Assembly (NCBI GenBank): GCA_035640035.1 | Contig: DASQWX010000055.1 | Span: 1-15,348, forward strand | Reading direction: 5' to 3' | DNA from: 13-2-20CM-68-14 sp035640035 | GTDB taxonomy: Bacteria; Actinomycetota; Thermoleophilia; Gaiellales; Gaiellaceae | Length of the DNA: 15,348 nt | In this document: positions 6,118-12,464 of the stretch, piece after piece | How the letters are laid out: every line of letters begins with the position of its first letter | Numbering within the stretch: the first letter of the stretch is position 1 | Program-made: the position numbers and the translations under genes | The notes under the pieces: generated by a model | Told to the model about the DNA's origin: nothing | What the model saw: the letters and a program-made list of their open reading frames with translations, nothing else | Databases searched by the model: none

Positions 6118-8118
6118 CTACGCCTCGGCCGTCGCTAGCAGCTCCCTCCGCAGGTCCTTGATCTCGTCCCGCAGCTTCGCCGCGTACTCGAAGCGCAGCT
6201 CCTCGGCCGCGGTGAACATTTCCTCCTCGAGCGTGATGACGAGCCGCTCGAGCTCCTCCGCGCTCATGCCCTCGACCTTGCGGCCGTCGCGGCGCCGTCG
6301 ACCGGGCACGGTCGGCGACTCCAGCGAGAGGAACTCGGCGATGTCCGAGACGCCCTTCTGGATCGATTCGGGCGTGATCCCGTGCTCCTCGTTGTACGCG
6401 AGCTGCGCGCGTCTTCGCCTGTCCGTCTCGTCGATCGCGCCCTTGATCGCCTCGGTCAGCTTGTCGGCGTACATCAGTACCTTGCCGTTCGTGTTCCGCG
6501 CGGCGCGGCCGATCGTCTGGACGAGCGCCGTCCTGCCGCGGAGGAAGCCCTCCTTGTCGGCGTCGAGCACGGCGACGAGCGAGACCTCGGGAAGGTCGAG
6601 CCCCTCACGAAGCAGGTTGACGCCGACGAGAACGTCGTACTCCCCGAGCCGAAGCTCGCGAATGATCTGGATCCGCTCGAGCGTGTCGACCTCGGAGTGC
6701 AGATACCGCGCCTTGACGCCGGACTCGAGCAGGTAGTCGGTCAGGTCCTCGGCCATCTTCTTCGTCAGCGTCGTCACGAGGACGCGCTCCCCGACTTCCT
6801 CGCGCCGCCGGATCTCGTTCAGGAGGTCGTCGATCTGGTTCTTCGTCGCGCGCAGCTCGACCTCGGGATCGACGATTCCCGTCGGACGGATCAGCTGCTC
6901 GGCGACACGGGTCGAGTGGCGCAGCTCGAACGGGCCGGGTGTGGCGGAGACGAAGACCAGCTGCGGCACCTTGTCGAGGAACTCGTCGAAGCGAAGCGGG
7001 CGGTTGTCGAGCGCCGACGGGAGCCGGAAGCCGTAGTCGACCAGCGTCTGCTTCCGCGACCGGTCGCCCTCGTACATGCCGCCGAGCTGCGGCACCGTCT
7101 GGTGCGACTCGTCGACGAAGACGACGAAGTCGTTCGGGAAGTAGTCGAGCAAGGTGAACGGGTGTGTCCCCGGCCCACGGCCTTCGAGGATCCGCGAGTA
7201 GTTCTCGATCCCGTTGCAGAAGCCGAGCTCCTGGAGCATCTCGAGGTCGTACTCGGTGCGCTGGCGGATTCGGTGTGCCTCGAGCAGCCGGTTGTCGGCC
7301 TCGAAGTGCTTGACCTGCTGCTCGAGCTCGTGGCGGATCTCGTCGACCGCCCGCTCGATCGTCGGCTTCGAGGTCACGTACTCGGTCGCCGGCCAGATCG
7401 CGACGTTGTCGAGATGCGCGTAGATCTCGCCCGTCAGCGGGTCGAAGTGGCTGATCTGCTCGACCTCGTCGCCGAAGAACGAGATCCGGTAGGCGGTCTC
7501 CTGGTTGGCCGGCTGCACCTCGACGACGTCACCCTTGACCCTGAAACGGCCGCGCCCGAGAACCGAGTCGTTGCGGACGTACTGGCTGTCGATCAGCTTC
7601 CGGAGCGCAAGATCGCGGTCGTGCTCCTCGCCGACGGTCAAGATCAGGACGCGCTCGCGCCATTCCTCGGGCGAGCCGAGGCCGTAGATACACGAGACCG
7701 ACGCGACGACGATCACGTCGCGGCGCGTGAAGAGCGCGGAGGTCGCCGCGAGCCGAAGCCGCGCGATGTCGTCGTTCTGGGACGAGTCCTTCTCGATGTA
7801 GAGATCGGCCTGCGGGACGTACGCCTCGGGCTGGTAGTAGTCGTAGTAGGAAACGAAGTACTCGACCGCGTTGTTCGGGAAGAACTCCCGCAGCTCGTTG
7901 CAGAGCTGCGCGGCGAGCGTCTTGTTGTGTGCGATCAGGAGCGCCGGCTTGCCGACCTCCTCGATGATCCAGGCCATCGTCGCGGTCTTGCCGGTTCCCG
8001 TCGCGCCGAGCAGCGTCTGGTAGCGCTCGTCCGCCCTCAGCCCGTCCGCGAGCGTCGCGATCGCTTCGGGCTGGTCGCCGGTCGGCTGGTACGCGTCGGA
8101 TGTTTTGAACTCGGCCAT
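6118..8118 (-). CDS. uvrB: UvrB, excinuclease ABC subunit B
   Basis: UvrB is the helicase-like damage-verification subunit of nucleotide excision repair; it is loaded by UvrA and recruits UvrC. The 666-residue protein is full length. It has Walker A GATGTGKT (38-45) and the DNA-clamping beta-hairpin YYDYYQPEAYVPQADLYIEKD (91-111). The DESHQ helicase motif lies near residue 340. Motifs V-VI are GLDLPEVSLVAVLDADKEGFLR and QTIGRAARN. A C-terminal UVR motif (about 625-665) binds UvrA and UvrC. The frame is open to 8166, but ATG 8116-8118 gives the normal start AEFKTSDAYQPTGDQPEAI and avoids overlapping the divergent DUF1360 gene. No SOS box is visible upstream, in contrast to uvrA. Only 20 bp separate its start from that divergent start codon. 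Confidence 0.97.
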   Translation of the reverse strand: MAEFKTSDAYQPTGDQPEAIATLADGLRADERYQTLLGATGTGKTATMAWIIEEVGKPALLIAHNKTLAAQLCNELREFFPNNAVEYFVSYYDYYQPEAYVPQADLYIEKDSSQNDDIARLRLAATSALFTRRDVIVVASVSCIYGLGSPEEWRERVLILTVGEEHDRDLALRKLIDSQYVRNDSVLGRGRFRVKGDVVEVQPANQETAYRISFFGDEVEQISHFDPLTGEIYAHLDNVAIWPATEYVTSKPTIERAVDEIRHELEQQVKHFEADNRLLEAHRIRQRTEYDLEMLQELGFCNGIENYSRILEGRGPGTHPFTLLDYFPNDFVVFVDESHQTVPQLGGMYEGDRSRKQTLVDYGFRLPSALDNRPLRFDEFLDKVPQLVFVSATPGPFELRHSTRVAEQLIRPTGIVDPEVELRATKNQIDDLLNEIRRREEVGERVLVTTLTKKMAEDLTDYLLESGVKARYLHSEVDTLERIQIIRELRLGEYDVLVGVNLLREGLDLPEVSLVAVLDADKEGFLRGRTALVQTIGRAARNTNGKVLMYADKLTEAIKGAIDETDRRRRAQLAYNEEHGITPESIQKGVSDIAEFLSLESPTVPGRRRRDGRKVEGMSAEELERLVITLEEEMFTAAEELRFEYAAKLRDEIKDLRRELLATAEA

Positions 8119-8126
8119 CGGGAACA

Positions 8127-8132
8127 AGGCTA
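8127..8132 (-). promoter_or_regulatory. Putative -10 box for uvrB
   Basis: TAGCCT on the minus strand ends eight bases before the uvrB ATG, as in a leaderless transcript. Any -35 would lie inside the first codons of the divergent DUF1360 gene; only a weak TTCGAA is seen there. Tentative. Confidence 0.3.
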
Positions 8133-8138
8133 GCGGCG

Positions 8139-8612
8139 ATGTCTGCCTTCGAAGAACGCCCCCCATACGGCTCGTATGCGGCGATCGTCGGCACCTTCAC
8201 CGGGCTTCTCGCCGCCTCGGGCGCTCTCGGACGGCTGTTCGACCGCGACCCCCAATGCCAGACGGCGCTCGACTTCGCGGTGCTCGGCGCCGCGTCGTTC
8301 AAGGCGGCGCGGACGCTCTCGCACGACGAGGTCACCAGCTTCATCCGCCAGCCGTTCGTCCGTGGCCATGCCCACGGCGGCGGCGAGGAGCCGGTCAGCG
8401 GCGGCATGGAACAGGCGATCGGCGAGCTCGTCACCTGCACGCGCTGCATCGGCACTTGGGTCGCGGCCGGGCTCGCCTCGACACAAATTCTGGCACCGCG
8501 CTTCGGCCGGCTGCTCACGTGGTCGCTCGGCGCAGCCGCGGTCAACGACTTCCTGCAGGCCGGTTTCGCAGCGCTGACGAGCAAGGCAAACGAGCTCGAG
8601 AAAAGCGCCTAG
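8139..8612 (+). CDS. DUF1360 family protein
   Basis: This 157-residue protein of unknown function is placed in DUF1360 by the motif ELVTCTRCIGTWVAAGLAS (about residues 98-116), where a Cys-x-x-Cys pair precedes Gly-x-Trp. The surrounding segments, TALDFAVLGAASFKAARTLSHDEVTSFIRQPFV and LLTWSLGAAAVNDFLQAGFA, also fit the family. There are hydrophobic stretches near residues 14-28, 104-118 and 128-145, so it is probably membrane associated. The start is ATG 8139; no Shine-Dalgarno is apparent. It is divergent from uvrB with a 20-bp gap, so its promoter must lie inside uvrB. It converges on the MFS gene, with the stop codons interlocked in CTAG. Nothing ties it functionally to either neighbour. 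Confidence 0.85.
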   Translation: MSAFEERPPYGSYAAIVGTFTGLLAASGALGRLFDRDPQCQTALDFAVLGAASFKAARTLSHDEVTSFIRQPFVRGHAHGGGEEPVSGGMEQAIGELVTCTRCIGTWVAAGLASTQILAPRFGRLLTWSLGAAAVNDFLQAGFAALTSKANELEKSA

Positions 8613-9823
8613 GCCGGCGAGAGCTCGAGCCGCGTTCGCCCGCGCTCGCGCACGGCCGCGAGGCCGGCGGCGCCCATCGTCAGCGTCTGCACGGCGGCGA
8701 AGCCGAGCAGCACCGGCTTGGTCCCGAATGCGTCGAGGATCGGGCCGGCGACGAAGAGCCCGAGCGGGTTCACGAGCGCCCAGAGCACCATCGCCGTCGT
8801 CATCACGGTCGGGCGCATCGGCGGAGGAACTCGCAGCGTCGAGACCGTGTGCAGGCTCGGGTTGACCAGTCCGTTCGCGACGCCTGAGGCGAAGATCGCG
8901 GCCGAGAGGCCGATCGCCGGCAGAGGCAGCCACAGCAGCCACAGCGGCAGGGCCTGGCCCATCACGAACGTGGAGATGATCGCGAGCCCCTCGAGACGGC
9001 GGGTGAGAAAGCGGAAGGCGACCGCATTCCCGATCACCGCTCCGACACCGAAGGACGCAAACAGCCAGCCGGCGATCTTGGCGTCGTGACCGAAGCGGGC
9101 GAGCACGAGGACCGGAACCGTGACGAAGAACGCGGTCCAGGCAGTGTCGCCCAGCGCGAACGCCGGCCACCACACGCGCAGCAGCCGATCGTGAGCCAGG
9201 AAGCGGATGCCGGCGCGGATCTCGCGATGCTCGGCCGCCTGCTCCACCGGCGGCCGAGCAGGAACAAAGGACGCGACGAGGAGCACGGAGACGAGGTAGC
9301 TCCCGGCGTCGATGAGCAGCACGCTCGTTGCTCCGATCACGCCGATGAGGATTCCGGCCAGCACCGGCCCCGCGAGCAGGGTCACCCTGGTCGCCGCCTG
9401 GAAGAGTGCGTTTGCCTCCGAGACGTGCTGCTCGTCCTCTCCGAGGAGCTCGGGAACGATCACCTTCTGGGCCGCGAAGTACGGAGCGCTGAAGGCTCCG
9501 ATTCCGAACGCGATCAGGAGCAGGGCGGTGAACGAGAGGCCGCCGCTCCAGTGGAGCACCGGGATCACGACCATCAGTGGCGCACGGGCGGCGTCGCAGA
9601 CGATCATCGCCCGCCGGGCGCCGACGCGGCCCAGAAACTTCCCTCCCGGAAGCCCGAGGAGCGCCAGCCCGACGAGCTCCGCCGCCATGACGAAGCTCGT
9701 CTTCGTCGCCGACCCCGTCGCGACGAGCACGAACCAGGGCAGCGCGAGCCAGGTCATCTGCGAGCCCGTCGTCGAGATCGTCTCGGCGACGAGCAGCGCC
9801 AGTAGCCGCCGGTCTCGAACCAT
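8609..9823 (-). CDS. MFS transporter (MFS_3 / EntS-like exporter)
   Basis: This 404-residue polytopic protein has about 12 hydrophobic segments. The opening RRLLALLVAETISTTGSQMTWLALPWFVL and the first-loop signature GKFLGRVGARRAMIVCDAARA (the GxxxDrxGrr motif of the superfamily) place it with MFS_3-type efflux proteins, such as enterobactin exporter-like and multidrug relatives. The central stretch YFAAQKVIVPELLGEDEQHVSEANALFQAATRVTLLAGPVLAGILI is highly characteristic of that branch. It is the last gene of the RHH/39-aa/DUF4097/MFS run, ten bases after the DUF4097 stop. Those bases carry no Shine-Dalgarno. Instead a perfect palindrome matching the CRP consensus core touches the start codon. 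The exported substrate is unknown. Confidence 0.92.
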   Translation of the reverse strand: MVRDRRLLALLVAETISTTGSQMTWLALPWFVLVATGSATKTSFVMAAELVGLALLGLPGGKFLGRVGARRAMIVCDAARAPLMVVIPVLHWSGGLSFTALLLIAFGIGAFSAPYFAAQKVIVPELLGEDEQHVSEANALFQAATRVTLLAGPVLAGILIGVIGATSVLLIDAGSYLVSVLLVASFVPARPPVEQAAEHREIRAGIRFLAHDRLLRVWWPAFALGDTAWTAFFVTVPVLVLARFGHDAKIAGWLFASFGVGAVIGNAVAFRFLTRRLEGLAIISTFVMGQALPLWLLWLPLPAIGLSAAIFASGVANGLVNPSLHTVSTLRVPPPMRPTVMTTAMVLWALVNPLGLFVAGPILDAFGTKPVLLGFAAVQTLTMGAAGLAAVRERGRTRLELSPA

Positions 9824-9837
9824 GTGATCTAGATCAC
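9824..9837. promoter_or_regulatory. CRP-like palindrome at the MFS start codon
   Basis: GTGATCTAGATCAC is a perfect 14-bp palindrome. With the flanking base pair it reads ATGTGATCTAGATCAC, identical over 16 bases to the classical CRP consensus core (TGTGA-N6-TCACA form, last base differing). It lies between the DUF4097 stop, which it includes, and the MFS ATG, which it abuts. A CRP/FNR family regulator bound here would act as a roadblock; no function is shown by the sequence alone. Confidence 0.5.
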
Positions 9838-10670
9838 TTGGCCGGGGCGCGGACGACCTCGATGTCGCCGCTCATGGACGTGGCTTTCAGCTCGACGAGA
9901 GGCGCGTCGTCGGGCCCCTCGTCGGTCGGCGGGGCGTCTCCCAGCTCGACCTCGGAGCTCAGCTCGCCGCTCATGGCGCGCGCATCGACCCAGACGTTCG
10001 AGCCTTCGCGGATCCCGACCTCGATATCGCCGGAGGCGGACTTGAGGTCCACCCGGCCCGCCGTCACGGCTGCGATCCGCTGGTCGCCCGATGCGGTCGC
10101 GACCACGACATGGCTTCCTGCATCTTCGAGCCCGACGTCGCCCGAGGCGGTCTTGATCACCGTTTCCCCGCCAATACGGCCGAGCTCGACGTCGCCGGAA
10201 GCCGTGTTCACGGCGGCCGCGCCGACAACGGACGCGAGCTTCACGTCGCCGCTTGCCGCCTTTGCGGCGGCATCGCCCTCGAGCTCTTCGAACTCGATAT
10301 CGCCGGACGCCGCTTCCGCCTCGAGCGAGCCCAACCGCCCGCGTCCGCGAACGTCCGCCGAAGAGGTCGCACAGCGGACGTTGGCGCCCTCCGGAGCGCG
10401 AACCGAGAGACGGACGTCGACCTTTCGCCAGAACCGGAGGCCGCCCCAGCTCCGGTCATCGACGTGGACGATCACTTCGTGTCCCCTTGGCACTTCGCGC
10501 AGCTCGATCCGAGCCTGCTCGAGCAGGTCCGCCGCCTCGTCGTCGCTACCGCGAACGTCAAGCTCGATCTCGGTCGCCATGCTCGGCGCGCCCGCGATGT
10601 CGATGCGGCCGGTGGGGACGCGAATGTCGAGCGTGACCTCGCCCGGAGTCTCGAACGTCTCGCGCCTCAT
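9834..10670 (-). CDS. DUF4097 family beta-strand repeat protein
   Basis: This 278-residue protein begins with ETFETPGEVTLDIRVPTGRIDIAG and then enters a repetitive region predicted to form a right-handed beta-helix. ASGD-type turns start at residues 103 (as SSAD), 121, 139, 157, 175 and 193. The spacing is exactly 18 residues, followed by 212 and looser MSGE/MSGD copies at 233 and 266. This is the DUF4097 (putative adhesin-like) signature. There is no signal peptide or membrane segment, so it should be cytoplasmic unless exported by another route. Its ATG overlaps the stop of the 39-residue gene by four bases, so translation is coupled. In Streptomyces and relatives DUF4097 genes often follow a HicB-like RHH gene, as here. 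Molecular function is unknown. Confidence 0.9.
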   Translation of the reverse strand: MRRETFETPGEVTLDIRVPTGRIDIAGAPSMATEIELDVRGSDDEAADLLEQARIELREVPRGHEVIVHVDDRSWGGLRFWRKVDVRLSVRAPEGANVRCATSSADVRGRGRLGSLEAEAASGDIEFEELEGDAAAKAASGDVKLASVVGAAAVNTASGDVELGRIGGETVIKTASGDVGLEDAGSHVVVATASGDQRIAAVTAGRVDLKSASGDIEVGIREGSNVWVDARAMSGELSSEVELGDAPPTDEGPDDAPLVELKATSMSGDIEVVRAPAK

Positions 10671-10786
10671 GACCGGCGGCCGCGGACGCGGCGGATGACG
10701 TCGAGCGCGCCGGGCGGGCAGATCTTGCGCGGGTCGCGCGGATCGACGCGAACCTCCGCATGTCCAAACGGCAGATGGAAGAACAT
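10667..10786 (-). CDS. Small hypothetical protein, 39 aa
   Basis: I do not recognise a family. The frame starts at ATG 10784-10786 with a strong Shine-Dalgarno (AAGGAGG about five bases upstream), the best ribosome site in the window. It ends in a four-base ATGA overlap with the DUF4097 start, which strongly supports translation. The sequence opens FFHLPFGHAEVRVDPRDP and ends in a basic run, RRVRGRRS. Residues 5-19 resemble residues 59-73 of the upstream RHH protein (LPSGHVEIRLSGQDP), with 8 of 15 identical. It lies 10 bases after the RHH stop. Possible roles are a small partner or competitor of that regulator or of DUF4097; both are inference. Confidence 0.75.
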   Translation of the reverse strand: MFFHLPFGHAEVRVDPRDPRKICPPGALDVIRRVRGRRS

Positions 10787-10796
10787 CTCCCCCTCC

Positions 10797-11258
10797 TTAG
10801 CTCCGGCCGAAGCCGGTGAGTCTGTTGCCCGCGGCGCGACGCGCCCCGCCGCCTGAGCTGACGGCGCGCGCGAGCGCGCGCACGAGCCACGAGTTGACAG
10901 ATACGCCCTCACGGGTTGCGGCCGCTTCGATCGCGATCTTCAAGCCCTCTGGCAGCCGGAGCGAAATCCTTGCCACCAGGGCGTCCTCGCCCGCGGCTGG
11001 AGGAGCCGGCTCGGCCTCCTCCTCGACGTAGACGAGTGACGGATCCTGGCCGGAAAGCCTGATCTCGACGTGTCCCGACGGAAGCTGGCTGCTCAGCTCG
11101 AGCGCCGCTTCGGTCAGGGCGTCGAGAAGCCGGAGGCCCGCCGAGGCACCGACGGCCTTGGTCAGCCTGCGGGCGGCCTCGGCGACGTCGTCGTCGCCGA
11201 CGGCTGCGATCTCGGCCAGATCCGCCTGAAGACCCTCGACGAACGGTCGTAGCTGCAT
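10797..11258 (-). CDS. HicB-like ribbon-helix-helix regulator (DUF4097-associated)
   Basis: This 153-residue protein has two parts. The N-terminal domain opens LRPFVEGLQADLAEIAAVGDDD and contains LRLLDALTEAALELSSQLPSGHVEIRL. It matches the N-terminal half of proteins annotated as HicB-family antitoxin-like in actinobacteria. After an acidic, proline-rich linker (79-94), residues 96-133 form a classic ribbon-helix-helix domain: ARISLRLPEGLKIAIEAAA with the second helix VSVNSWLVRALARAV. RHH dimers bind DNA through the beta-strand. No HicA-like toxin is adjacent, so a toxin-antitoxin role is not supported. It is the first gene of a four-gene operon. A strong promoter overlapped by a dyad and phased half-sites suggests autoregulation. 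Start ATG 11256-11258 lies nine bases after the -10. Confidence 0.88.
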   Translation of the reverse strand: MQLRPFVEGLQADLAEIAAVGDDDVAEAARRLTKAVGASAGLRLLDALTEAALELSSQLPSGHVEIRLSGQDPSLVYVEEEAEPAPPAAGEDALVARISLRLPEGLKIAIEAAATREGVSVNSWLVRALARAVSSGGGARRAAGNRLTGFGRS

Positions 11259-11260
11259 GG

Positions 11261-11313
11261 TGATGTCATTATGACATCATTGTGGCGTTTGTCAAACATC
11301 ATCTGAACATCAC
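11261..11313. promoter_or_regulatory. Putative multi-site operator for the RHH regulator
   Basis: TGATGTCAT (11261-11269) and ATGACATCA (11271-11279) form a perfect 19-bp dyad around one base, covering the -10 box. Further copies of the half-site ACATCA occur at 11296-11301 and 11307-11312. They lie 22 and 33 bases from the ACATCA of the dyad (11274), about two and three helical turns. RHH repressors bind such phased half-sites cooperatively. Binding would occlude both -10 and -35. The last half-site overlaps the transglycosylase stop codon. Confidence 0.7.
11268..11295 (-). promoter_or_regulatory. Strong sigma-A type promoter of the RHH/DUF4097/MFS operon
   Basis: TTGACA (11290-11295, perfect -35) and CATAAT (11268-11273, five of six -10 bases) are separated by 16 bases. 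The -10 ends nine bases before the ATG, so the transcript would be leaderless or nearly so. It is the clearest promoter in the window. Confidence 0.82.
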
Positions 11314-11864
11314 GGTGGCGCCACGCCCAGCTCCTTCCCGTAGCCACGCCGATAGAGCGTCTTCAAGTGTTCAACCCGCTTCACGTAGTGCCGGGTTTCC
11401 GAGAAAGCGATCCCTTTGCCCCGGCGCCGCCACTCGTCCACGTTCTCCTGCCCCGCGTTGTACGCCGCGAGAGCGGTTCGTTCGTCGCCGTACTTGTCGA
11501 TCAGGTGACGCAGGTACCACGCGCCGTAGCGGACGTTGATCTCCGGGTTGTAGAGATCGTCGAGGCGGAATCGCGTCCCGCCCGTGTGGACGGCGATCCC
11601 CTTGGCGGTGTCCGGAAGGAGCTGCATGAGGCCGATCGCGCCCGACCTCGACTTCACATTCGAGCGGAACTTGCTCTCCTGGTCGATCACGGCCGCGAGC
11701 AGCGCCGGGTCCAGGCGGTAGTTCCGCGCGTGGCCGCGCACGATCGTCTCGTACTTCAGCGGGTACCAGATCCGCACCCACCACGCGGGCTCGGTCTCGT
11801 GCGCGTAGAGAGCAACTGCCCCGGCGACACCGACGATCGCGACGACGACGGCGAGGCGCTTCAA
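11310..11864 (-). CDS. Lytic transglycosylase (SLT domain), membrane-anchored or secreted
   Basis: This 184-residue peptidoglycan-cleaving enzyme has an N-terminal hydrophobic segment after MKR (about residues 4-20), acting as signal or anchor. The Slt-type catalytic domain follows: LAAVIDQESKF with the catalytic glutamate at E63, SGAIGLMQLLPDTA (74-87), the sugar-binding region NPEINVRYGAWYLRHL, and AAYNAG (133-138). The order and spacing match family 1 (Slt70/MltE-like) lytic transglycosylases. It uses a TTG start that overlaps the coaE stop codon (TTGA), so it is translationally coupled to coaE. A membrane or extracytoplasmic location is likely. The operator of the next operon begins at its stop codon. 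Confidence 0.93.
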   Translation of the reverse strand: MKRLAVVVAIVGVAGAVALYAHETEPAWWVRIWYPLKYETIVRGHARNYRLDPALLAAVIDQESKFRSNVKSRSGAIGLMQLLPDTAKGIAVHTGGTRFRLDDLYNPEINVRYGAWYLRHLIDKYGDERTALAAYNAGQENVDEWRRRGKGIAFSETRHYVKRVEHLKTLYRRGYGKELGVAPP

Positions 11865-12463
11865 GCCTCGGCCCGGGCGGCAAGCGCTCGCATCGTCTCG
11901 GCGACGAAGTCGTCCAGCTGCTGTCGAGTGCCGTCGTTGACGTATGCGAAGTCGGCGCGCGCAGCCTTCTCGTCGTCTGCGATGAGGCGCTCCTCTCGTT
12001 GCTCGGCGCCGGCGATCCGCGCGCGTGCTCGGCGCACGTCCTCCGGCGCCGTGATCACGACGACGGCGTCGAACCTGCCCTCGCCGCCCACCTCGTACAG
12101 GAGCGGTACCTCGGTCGCGCTGACGGCCGGGGGATCCGGAAGCTCGGCGAGCGACTCCCGCCAGCCGAGGTAGTGCGCCACGACGAGGGGATGGAGCAGC
12201 GCCTCGAGCCAGGCCAGCGCCTCACGATCGTCGAAGACGATCTTCGAGATCGCGGCTCGGTCGATGTGCGCGGCGTCGTCCAGGATCGCCGTCCCGAACC
12301 GCTCCACCAGCGCCTTCCGGACTTCTTCGTCCTCGCGGAGTAGCTGGTGGACGATGTCGTCGCTCGAGATCGTCGCCGCGCCGTGCCGGGCGAACGCGTG
12401 CAACGCCTCGGTCTTGCCGGCTCCGATCCCTCCGGTGATCGCGACCGCGACCGGTCGCGCCAC
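11861..12463 (-). CDS. coaE: Dephospho-CoA kinase
   Basis: The enzyme phosphorylates the 3'-OH of dephospho-CoA, the last step of coenzyme A synthesis. The 200-residue protein opens ARPVAVAITGGIGAGKTEAL with the P-loop at GGIGAGKT (11-18). It continues with ISSDDIVHQLL, a DREALAWLEALLHPLV segment, the ATEVPLLYEVG lid region and VVVITAPEDVRRARARIAG, all typical. The GTG start at 12461-12463 is preceded by AGGAG, four bases away and inside the last codons of rpsA. The frame is open upstream to 12727, but that extension overlaps rpsA and is not native. It lies between rpsA and a lytic transglycosylase gene with which it overlaps. Confidence 0.95.
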   Translation of the reverse strand: MARPVAVAITGGIGAGKTEALHAFARHGAATISSDDIVHQLLREDEEVRKALVERFGTAILDDAAHIDRAAISKIVFDDREALAWLEALLHPLVVAHYLGWRESLAELPDPPAVSATEVPLLYEVGGEGRFDAVVVITAPEDVRRARARIAGAEQREERLIADDEKAARADFAYVNDGTRQQLDDFVAETMRALAARAEA

Positions 12464-12464
12464 C

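Noticed and set aside
6382..8133. 583-residue open frame on the plus strand opposite uvrB
   Set aside because: It lies wholly antisense to a full-length, unmistakable UvrB and its translation is Arg/Asp/Val-rich with no recognisable domain. Long antisense frames are common in GC-rich genes.
8119..8166. N-terminal extension of uvrB
   Set aside because: ATG 8116-8118 gives the standard UvrB N-terminus; the extension overlaps the divergent DUF1360 gene.
10797..11258. HicAB toxin-antitoxin system
   Set aside because: The RHH protein resembles HicB-type annotations, but there is no HicA-like double-stranded RNA-binding toxin next to it, and the partners are DUF4097 and an exporter.
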